Source of the DNA: Arsenophonus sp052174135
GTDB lineage: Bacteria; Pseudomonadota; Gammaproteobacteria; Enterobacterales; Enterobacteriaceae
Assembly: GCA_052174135.1 (NCBI GenBank)
Contig: JBQMRZ010000014.1
Coordinates: forward strand, 1 to 12,081
DNA length: 12,081 bases
Direction: 5' to 3'
The first letter of the stretch is position 1; every line of letters starts with the position of its first letter. The position numbers and the translations under genes were made by a program. Positions 1 to 6,710 of this stretch are shown here, in pieces. The notes under the pieces are model-generated. The model searched no databases. It had not been told where the DNA came from and worked only from the letters and a program-made list of their open reading frames with translations.

Positions 1-942
1 ATTGTTTTAAAAAAAAAAAATCAAAAATAAATATTTGATAATAGACATTATTATAAATATCTAAATAATAATATTTATTGTTTTTTGTTAAAATTATTCT
101 AATAATAATTCATTAATTTTAATTTTTCTATATATTTATGTATTTTATTTTTTAAATTTTTATTGAATAGCAAAAAAAATAATTTTAACAGAATCTATGT
201 AATTTAATTTTTTATAATTTTATTATAAAATTAAATTTTAAAATTGATAATATTAGTTTAATAAATTCATTTTTATTAGTTTTAATACTTTAAAAGTTTT
301 ACTTAAAAATAATAATTTATTATATTCTTTAAACTAAAGATTTTAATCTTGTCGATTATTAATTAAAAATAAAGAAGAAATTTTTTATTAGATTTACTTA
401 ATGTTTTTATAAAAGACTTAAATGGTATTTAAATTTTATTTAGATAACCAATATCATTAATTAACAATTATTTTTAACTAAAAATTTCATTCAATGTATT
501 TTTAACATAAAACATCAAATTTTTTGTGGCGTTAACTAGATATTGATTAAATTAAAATATTTAAAAATAAAAATATAATATTATTAATATAATATCAATA
601 TTCTTAAATATATTGATACTAATACACATAAATATTCTATTAATAATCAGTCATAAAATTTATAGAATAAACTTTTATTTTTATAAAAATAATTAATATA
701 ATAATTATCATTAATTTGATAGTAGAAATTATAATGAATAAATAATTTTTTAAAAAACATCAATTAATATAGTTTCTATTAATATTTTTTTATTTTATAA
801 AAACTCAAAAATGTAGATTCTATTCTTTATATAAATAATTTTTCTAATTATATTAAACATAATATTCATAAAAAAACAAAAAAAATTTTGTAATTATGTA
901 TTTTATACTTTTATTTATTAAGATGATTGTTACGTACAGTGA

Positions 943-958
943 ATTCTATTAATAGAAT
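943..958. repeat. 16-bp perfect palindrome
   Basis: ATTCTATTAATAGAAT is its own reverse complement. It sits beside a short, less AT-rich patch (TTACGTACAGTG, 930-941) inside the desert. It could be a protein-binding site or chance; nothing nearby supports a function. Confidence 0.4.
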
Positions 959-1656
959 AGAGATATTATTTTTAGATAAAATATTAATTTTTTTAACATA
1001 AAAATATTAAAATATTAAAATAATAGATATTGTGAATCATTACATAAAATTAGTAATAGTTACTATCAATAAATTTATTTTTTAAAAATTATGGTATTAT
1101 ATATAATGTGAATTATTATGAAATTATTTTTTAATTAAATTAATTTAAATATTCAAAGAAATAAATAAAAAAATATAATATAATGACGTAAATTATATCT
1201 TTTTATTAACAGTAATTAATCTAAAAATATTAAATTTATAAAATAAATTTAATATTAAAATTAAATATTATTAAATTTTAATATTTGTATTTTTCCTATT
1301 ATAATTCTGATAATTAATTACTATTTTCTATTAAGTTTAACGTAATGTTTAGATTTATAAAAAATCAGATCATTAGTGAATTTTGTTAAAAACAAGAATT
1401 AATGTTGGTTAAATTTAAAAAAATATCAAATAAATAATTTTTATATTTAAATATTTATAAATTAACTTAATTAAGATTTTTTAATAAAAAAGATAAAAAT
1501 AATTTAAATACATTACTTTTAAAAAATATCGTTATTAAATTATAATTAATAATTAACAAGTTAATAAATATAGTTACTGCAGATTTTTAAGTAATTTATG
1601 TAATTATTTTATTCAATTTTTAATATAAATATAATTATTATTATAAATAAGTTTAA

Positions 1657-1690
1657 TTAGTAATTTACCTTAATCAAGGTAAATTACTAA
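1657..1690. repeat. 15-bp perfect stem-loop in gene desert
   Basis: The left arm TTAGTAATTTACCTT (1657-1671) is exactly complementary to the right arm AAGGTAAATTACTAA (1676-1690), with a 4-nt loop AATC. The stem contains three G-C pairs, which is uncommon in this surrounding. On the plus strand a T-rich run (TATTTTTCTATT) starts about 10 nt after the stem; on the minus strand TTAAACTTATTT follows directly. It could be an orphan intrinsic terminator left behind by a lost gene, read in either direction, but no gene now points at it. Confidence 0.6.
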
Positions 1691-1799
1691 AATGATTGTA
1701 TTTTTCTATTATAACTAACATCCTTTATAAAGTTATAAAATATAACAATTAGTGATTTATAGTATGAATTTTCATAAAACCAATAATTGTTTTAAAAAT

Positions 1800-1841
1800 A
1801 GTAAATACTATTATTTACTTGTATTTACTTTCAAAGTAAAT
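1800..1841. repeat. Two adjacent palindromes sharing TATTTACTT
   Basis: Arms AGTAAATA (1800-1807) and TATTTACT (1812-1819) enclose a 4-nt loop. Directly after comes a second palindrome, ATTTACTTT-C-AAAGTAAAT (1823-1841). The 9-mer TATTTACTT occurs twice in tandem at a 10-bp spacing (1812-1820 and 1822-1830). Further TTACT/AGTAA elements follow to about 1860, and related AGTAATTTACC arms form the hairpin at 1657-1690. The spacing of one helical turn resembles protein-binding iterons, but AT-rich drift is an alternative. Confidence 0.45.
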
Positions 1842-2541
1842 TTTAATTTACTGATAGTAATTTATTTTACGTGAAATAAGTTTTATGATCAATTTTTGAT
1901 AAATCTATTAACTAAAATTATTTTCTATTACAACACAAATATTTAATTTTATTAGATAAATAAGAGTAATTAATTAACATCAATAAAATTAATAATAATG
2001 AGATTAAATCTTCATAATTAATATTTTTATTTTTTTTTAATTAATTTTACTTTATAATAAAAAAATATTTTTTCTAATATAAAAAGTAATACTATAAGTT
2101 AAAAAATTAAATTTCATATCTATTAGATAAAATATTTATATGTATTAATTAAATTTTCTATTATTTCTATTTGTTTAAATATAAGTTAATCTACTTAAAT
2201 TATTAATTGGAAGAATAACATAAAAATAATATTTTAAATTATTTATAATTATTTATCATTTAAAATAATTTAAATTATATATTAATTACTCATTATATTG
2301 TTTAATAATTGTTACTATAATTTTAGTGTTTAAAGCAATGAAATAAGATTAATTATTAATTAATTATAATAAAAATAATAATTAATATTAAATATATAAT
2401 CATGAAATCATAAAAAATATGTTTTATTTATCTTAAAGAGTAAATTTTTATTACTTTATTAAAAATAATATTAAAAAGTTTAATAACATTAGAAATTATG
2501 TTGTTGTTTTTAACAAAATTTTTTATATTTTTATTTCAGAA

Positions 2542-2570
2542 ATATTATAAATAAATTTTATTTATAATAT
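2542..2570. repeat. 29-bp all-A/T perfect palindrome
   Basis: ATATTATAAATAAA (2542-2555) and its exact reverse complement (2557-2570) are separated by a single T. It is followed directly by a 10-bp palindrome CTTTATAAAG (2571-2580). It contains only A and T, so it is less surprising than the GC-containing hairpins, but 14 paired positions in a row is still long. It would be able to extrude as a cruciform. No associated gene is visible. Confidence 0.5.
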
Positions 2571-2629
2571 CTTTATAAAGTATGATTTTATATTTTTAAA
2601 TTTATTATTATTTATGTTTATTTAAAATT

Positions 2630-2658
2630 AAACCATAAATAATAATTATTTTTGGTTT
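2630..2658. terminator. Possible bidirectional terminator-like hairpin
   Basis: AAACCATAAATAA (2630-2642) pairs with TTATTTTTGGTTT (2646-2658) with one mismatch and a TAA loop. On the plus strand the stem runs into a T stretch (2656-2661); on the minus strand it is followed by AATTTTAAAT. It lies about 700 nt beyond the ppiD stop, so it could end a long ppiD read-through transcript or be a remnant of a lost gene. The evidence is only the shape and the two G-C pairs at the same stem position. Confidence 0.3.
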
Positions 2659-2851
2659 TTATAAAACAAATTCTTTTTATTACTTTTATCATAAAAATAT
2701 AATTTTTAATATTTTTATCTAAATAAATACAATAACTAACATCCTGTCTTTATCTTTTAGGTATAAAAAATAAAGTATATTTAGTTTTTGATTTAAATAT
2801 ATTAAATATTATTAATTTAACAAACAAAAAATAATTACTTCTTATTCAATT

Positions 2852-2913
2852 CTTTAAAATATACTAATTAATTGTATTTATTTAAAAATATAATTAATTA
2901 GTATATTTTAAAG
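2852..2913. repeat. Very long stem-loop (22 bp perfect, extendable)
   Basis: Positions 2852-2873 are exactly complementary to 2892-2913, giving 22 uninterrupted base pairs including two G-C pairs. On a plus-strand RNA the stem extends inward through one G-U pair (2874/2891) and five more pairs, leaving a 6-nt loop (2880-2885). On the minus strand the G-U becomes a C-A mismatch, so the best fold is of plus-strand RNA. The right arm is followed by TTTTAATT. No coding sequence adjoins it. It could be a terminator, a relic inverted repeat of a small mobile element, or a cruciform site. No target-site duplication is obvious at the ends. Confidence 0.65.
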
Positions 2914-3287
2914 TTTTAATTAAAAACTTAACTAAATTTTTTATTATTTTATATATATATTTGTATTTTTAGTTGATTGTCAAGTTTTTAAAATTATTTT
3001 TAAGTATAATCTTAATATTAATTATTAACATAGATCGAATGATAATAAAAGAGCAATTTTTTTGTTATAATTAATTTTATTGAATTTATAACTCATAACT
3101 AGTTATTTTATTTTTTTTATAATACTTAGTTAATATAATATAAAGAAATTATAAAAATTAATATTTTATATTATATATTAATTTAATTACTTATAACATT
3201 TTATGATCAATTATTAATTGATAAAAATAATATTTACTAACTAATAAAGAATCCTATAAAAATTTTATATAAAATGCTTTTAACCAG

Positions 3288-3314
3288 TAAAACAAAATAT
3301 AGAATATTATTCTA
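3288..3314 (-). terminator. Weak candidate terminator of ppiD
   Basis: About 37 nt after the ppiD stop, the minus strand reads TAGAAT-AAT-ATTCTA (3314-3300), a 6-bp hairpin, followed by the T-rich TATTTTGTTTT. The stem is short and A/T-rich, so its strength is doubtful, but it is the only hairpin-plus-T-run close behind ppiD. Confidence 0.25.
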
Positions 3315-3351
3315 ATAATATATAAGAAGTAATTAAAAAATCAATCATAAA

Positions 3352-5226
3352 TTACTCAAGTTTCCCTAAATCAATTTTAGCGTTGCTACGTAAATTAAAT
3401 ATCAGTGATTGCATCATTGCATTACCACGTATTATTTTATAACGTTTTGAAAAAATATTTAATTCATCTTCTGTTACTTGTTTTTGAATAACTTTATTTA
3501 ATTGAATGATAACTAAATTATTTTTGATATCTTTAGTACTAAGATAAGTTGGAGTATTTTCTTTAGGAATTGACATTTGAAAAATTTGTTCAATCAATGA
3601 ATCATTTTGTTCGAAACGATCAATAATTCTAATATCACTAAAATTAACACCTAATTTCAATAAAATTGGTTGACCTATCCCATGTTTTAATGCAATAAGC
3701 AATTTTTTACCATCTTCCTCCATTTCTTTTGTAGCTTTATTAATTTTAACTAATTCAAGTACTTTTTCTTTTACTTCATTAAATTCTTGTATTACTTCTG
3801 GCTTATATTTTTCAATTCGAATAATAAATGCTCGATTTCCTTCAATATTAATAATATCTGAGTTAATGCCTGTTTGGCTATTTTTGTATAATAAATTACT
3901 ATTAAAAATAGCATGAGCTACTTTATCAAACTTTATTTCTTCAGGAAGATTTTCTCGACTAAACCAACCTGTTGTTACTGCTTTAATACCAGTAACTTTC
4001 TCAACAGTTGTTAAAGATTCTTTATCATCAATCATAGCACGACTTACAGTTTGTTGTAGTGAATAAAATATATTAATTGCTTTTTCATTTTTTAGTTTAT
4101 TAGTAATTTCAGCTTTTACTGACTGAAAAGATTTCACTATTTCAGGTTTAATATCATTAAGACGAAATATAACATAACTTGTAGCTAATTTTATTACATT
4201 AGAAATTTGTCCCTTTTTTGTTAGATTTGCAGCAATAATTTCACTTGGTGTTGAAGTTACTTCAATCCAACCAAGAGACCCATAATTTTTTGAACTAAAT
4301 TTATCTGTAGATTTTTCAATAACTAATTTTTTAAATTCAGCTCCAGTAGCTAACGCTTTAATTACTGAATCTGCTTCTTTTTCTGTTGCTAATTGAATCA
4401 TACTATAATGTTTTTGTGCTGGTTGAGTAAAATTAATTATATTTTTCTTATAATAATTTTTCACTTCTTCATCTTTTATTTCTATGTTTTTATGTTTAGA
4501 AGCAGCATCTAATTTGATATAACTAATCTTTACTTGTTCCGGTGAAAAAAAATTTTTCTGATTCATATTATAATAATCCTGTAATTCTTTATCTGTAACC
4601 ATTTGTCTAGACCGGTAATTAACAATCGATAATGTTACAGTTTTTACTTCACGTTTCTGTAAAAATAATTGAGTATAAGTATTAACTTCTTCAGGTAAAA
4701 CAAATTCATCTGTCATATATATTTTTATAATTTGACTATTAATCAAATTTTGCTTTATTTCTTTAGCAAGATCATCACCATTAACATTATATTTGGACAG
4801 AATAGCTCGATATTTTTCACTATTAAAATTCCTATTTGTTTGAAATATTGGCATATTATAAATATATTGTTTTATTTCATCATCAGTAACGATGAAATTA
4901 AATTGATTTGAATACTGATTAAGTAAAGTCGTTCCAATTAAACGCTCTAAAGCTTGACGACGTAACATTTTGATCCCTTGATCACTATTTATAATTTCAA
5001 GAAACTTAGCCTCTATTAACTGTTCTCGTAATATTTGTTTTTCTTGCTGAAATACTTGTTGTAATTGAATTTGATTAATTGTTATATCATTTATTTTTAC
5101 AGCATAATGATTCGAGTTATCAATTAAATAACTACTAACACTTGTAAGTAAAAAAGATAAAATAATAATTACAAATAGTATTTTTAATACAAGACTATTC
5201 GCAATAATGCGTAAGTTTTCCATCAT
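3352..5226 (-). CDS. ppiD: PpiD, periplasmic membrane-anchored chaperone of the SurA/parvulin family
   Basis: PpiD is an inner-membrane protein facing the periplasm. It works at the SecYEG exit and assists proteins as they leave the translocon. The 624-residue product is close to the 623 of E. coli and aligns along its length. An N-terminal cytoplasmic stub (MMENLRIIANSLVLK) is followed by one hydrophobic membrane segment (about residues 13-36), a SurA_N-like chaperone part, a PpiC-type parvulin domain (about 265-360, starting HYSMIQ and containing GSLGW), and a C-terminal region ending in SNLRSNAKIDLGKLE. As in known PpiD proteins, the typical parvulin catalytic residues do not stand out, so a chaperone rather than isomerase role is likely. 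An upstream in-frame ATG (5244) exists, but the Met-Met pair at 5226 matches the family and has a Shine-Dalgarno-like GGAGAT 10 nt upstream. The protein is more diverged than its neighbours Lon and ClpX. It is the last gene of the cluster before a 3.35-kb desert. Confidence 0.95.
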   Translation of the reverse strand: MMENLRIIANSLVLKILFVIIILSFLLTSVSSYLIDNSNHYAVKINDITINQIQLQQVFQQEKQILREQLIEAKFLEIINSDQGIKMLRRQALERLIGTTLLNQYSNQFNFIVTDDEIKQYIYNMPIFQTNRNFNSEKYRAILSKYNVNGDDLAKEIKQNLINSQIIKIYMTDEFVLPEEVNTYTQLFLQKREVKTVTLSIVNYRSRQMVTDKELQDYYNMNQKNFFSPEQVKISYIKLDAASKHKNIEIKDEEVKNYYKKNIINFTQPAQKHYSMIQLATEKEADSVIKALATGAEFKKLVIEKSTDKFSSKNYGSLGWIEVTSTPSEIIAANLTKKGQISNVIKLATSYVIFRLNDIKPEIVKSFQSVKAEITNKLKNEKAINIFYSLQQTVSRAMIDDKESLTTVEKVTGIKAVTTGWFSRENLPEEIKFDKVAHAIFNSNLLYKNSQTGINSDIINIEGNRAFIIRIEKYKPEVIQEFNEVKEKVLELVKINKATKEMEEDGKKLLIALKHGIGQPILLKLGVNFSDIRIIDRFEQNDSLIEQIFQMSIPKENTPTYLSTKDIKNNLVIIQLNKVIQKQVTEDELNIFSKRYKIIRGNAMMQSLIFNLRSNAKIDLGKLE

Positions 5227-5236
5227 AAAGAGAATC

Positions 5237-5242
5237 ATCTCC
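5237..5242 (-). promoter_or_regulatory. Ribosome binding site deciding the ppiD start
   Basis: GGAGAT on the minus strand lies 10 nt before the ATG at 5226. It overlaps the upstream ATG at 5244 and directly abuts another in-frame ATG, so neither of those could use it. This supports translation from the Met-Met pair that aligns with E. coli PpiD. Confidence 0.55.
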
Positions 5243-5280
5243 ATTTTATTAAAAAAATATATAATTACGCTATTTAGCTT

Positions 5281-5298
5281 AAAAGTTGGTTAACTTTT
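5281..5298. repeat. Short inverted repeat upstream of ppiD
   Basis: AAAAGTT (5281-5287) and AACTTTT (5292-5298) flank a GGTT loop, 55 nt upstream of the ppiD start. In plus orientation it is followed by two more T residues. It may be part of the ppiD leader or a weak terminator. Confidence 0.35.
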
Positions 5299-5320
5299 TT
5301 AAAAATTTTAATAATTAGAT

Positions 5321-5355
5321 TAAAGTTAATTATATATCATATATAATTAACTTTA
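5321..5355. repeat. 16-bp perfect stem-loop upstream of ppiD, terminator-like on plus strand
   Basis: TAAAGTTAATTATATA (5321-5336) pairs exactly with 5340-5355 across a TCA loop. On the plus strand it runs into TTTTTATT, as an intrinsic terminator would; on the minus strand, the direction of ppiD, no T-tract follows. It lies about 95 nt upstream of the ppiD start. It may insulate ppiD from opposing transcription, be an operator or leader hairpin for ppiD, or be a leftover terminator of lost hupB. One G-C pair is present in each arm. Confidence 0.55.
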
Positions 5356-6375
5356 TTTTTATTAAAATCCATTAAATAAGATTATATTCATAATACCCGA
5401 TCATTTAAAATAAAAACAATTATTTATAGTCCATAATATATTTATAAAAATAAATAAAATACTAAATCAATAATTTCTGTGTAAAATAAATATTTTCTAA
5501 ACATTAAAACACTTTAATAATATTAAATATTTTAGAATTAAAATAATCATAGTCTATTTAATAACATCACTCTCAAATTAAAAAAAAAATAAAATAGTGC
5601 TAATTTTATTAGAAAATTGATTTGATTTATAATCAACAATTAGTTATACTGTTTAACTAAAAGTTTTTTGTTAAAAATATTAACTTTAAATACAATAAAA
5701 GATTTTTTTGAATCAATGTGGTATCTGGGAAATTAATATAATAAATATTAAAGTTTTAACCTAAATAATAGGTAACATTAAATTATTATTATCAGTGAAT
5801 TAACAAAGTTTCATGAAATTTACTCTTATTTACAAACTATTAATAAAAGTATTTTACTGTAGTGAAATATTATACATAAATATTAATTTATTATAAGTAT
5901 CATTATAGATAAATAAAATTTGTTACATTTATCTCATTTTATTATACAAAATAAAAAAGATCAGTTACTTTTTTCATCACTAATAATAAATATTAAATCT
6001 ATTTAAATTAATTTAATAGGAATATAAAGAAATCATATTACAAATATTAAGAAATTTTTTATAAGAAAAGCAATAAAAATCATTAAAATAAATTGATATA
6101 ATTAACTATTTTTTAGTAAAAACATCAAAATTAAATAATCTTTTATGTAAATAAGAATTAATAAATTGTTATTAACATAAATCACTTTAATAAATAATGT
6201 AAATCGTATCCTATTAGTCTAATTACCATATAAATGTTTGCATAATCTAAATTAGTATTAACAAATTTAATTTAGCAATAAAACTCTACTATAGATACTT
6301 TCTGTTTATCATAAAAAATTCTTTATTATTTAAATATGTTAATTATTAATTATTTTAAATATAATTATTCATTTT

Positions 6376-6414
6376 AAAAAAAAAAATAAAAAAATAAATG
6401 AATCTTATCATTCA
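6376..6414 (-). terminator. Candidate rho-independent terminator downstream of lon
   Basis: On the minus strand a small hairpin TGAAT-GATAAG-ATTCA (6414-6399) is followed at once by a very long T-tract (6398-6376): 3, 7 and 11 T residues interrupted only by two A. The stem is weak (5 bp, one G-C pair), but the tract is unusually long. It lies 297 nt past the lon stop, so it could end the lon transcript. A hupB-derived terminator is an alternative. Confidence 0.4.
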
Positions 6415-6710
6415 ATAACTTAATTGATTTTTTAATCAAAATAATTCTTTTTTTGATAGGTTGAAATATTTTTTAAAAATATATTTAATAATATTTAAAA
6501 TAATTATTGATTATAAATTATATAAAAATATTACAAATAAAAAAAATAAAAAAAATGATATTTTTATCTTAATACTATTATAAAATAATAAGTTAATATA
6601 TTTTAACTAAATAATTATAAATTTATTTATATTGTTTTATATAAAATTATTAACAAATTATTTAAATTTATTAATTTTATTTTATTTAATATTTTAATTA
6701 ATTTAATATG

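Larger units (their letters stand above)
1..3351. other. Gene desert downstream of ppiD
   Basis: No gene is recognisable on either strand in this 3.35-kb stretch. Base composition is about a tenth to an eighth G+C by eye, with stop codons dense in all frames. I looked for tRNA T-loop/acceptor patterns and conserved protein motifs and found none. In E. coli the genes after ppiD include ybaV, ybaW and queC; no remnant of these can be read. It most likely represents old, fully decayed genes (inference). What stands out is a set of long inverted repeats at 1657-1690, 1800-1841, 2542-2570, 2630-2658 and 2852-2913, listed separately, plus two pairs of 14-bp direct repeats (1711/2732 and 1881/3199). 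Confidence 0.8.
5227..6710. other. Gene-free gap at the expected hupB locus
   Basis: In E. coli hupB (HU beta subunit, 90 residues) lies between lon and ppiD. Here 1.48 kb separates the two genes and no HU motif can be read: I looked for the GFGTF and GRNPxTG coding patterns on the minus strand and saw none. The gap is extremely A+T-rich. Recognisable contents are a hairpin with a long T-tract near lon (6376-6414), a slightly less AT-rich patch at about 5716-5740, a small inverted repeat ACCTA/TAGGT at 5759-5773, and two inverted repeats close to ppiD (5281-5298 and 5321-5355). Confidence 0.75.

Noticed and set aside
2852..2913. Intact insertion sequence bounded by inverted repeats
   Set aside because: The arms are only 18 nt apart, with no room for a transposase and no evident target duplication.
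1..3351. CRISPR array or tRNA genes in the desert
   Set aside because: No regularly spaced long direct repeats and no tRNA T-loop or acceptor pattern were found; the repeats seen are short or palindromic.
5227..5244. Longer ppiD starting at 5244
   Set aside because: The six extra codons overlap the likely Shine-Dalgarno and are absent from E. coli PpiD.
5716..5760. Possible sigma-32 promoter in the lon-ppiD gap (TCCCAGAT with CTTTAAT upstream)
   Set aside because: Both boxes match the consensus poorly, the spacing is long, and no gene starts within about 490 nt downstream.
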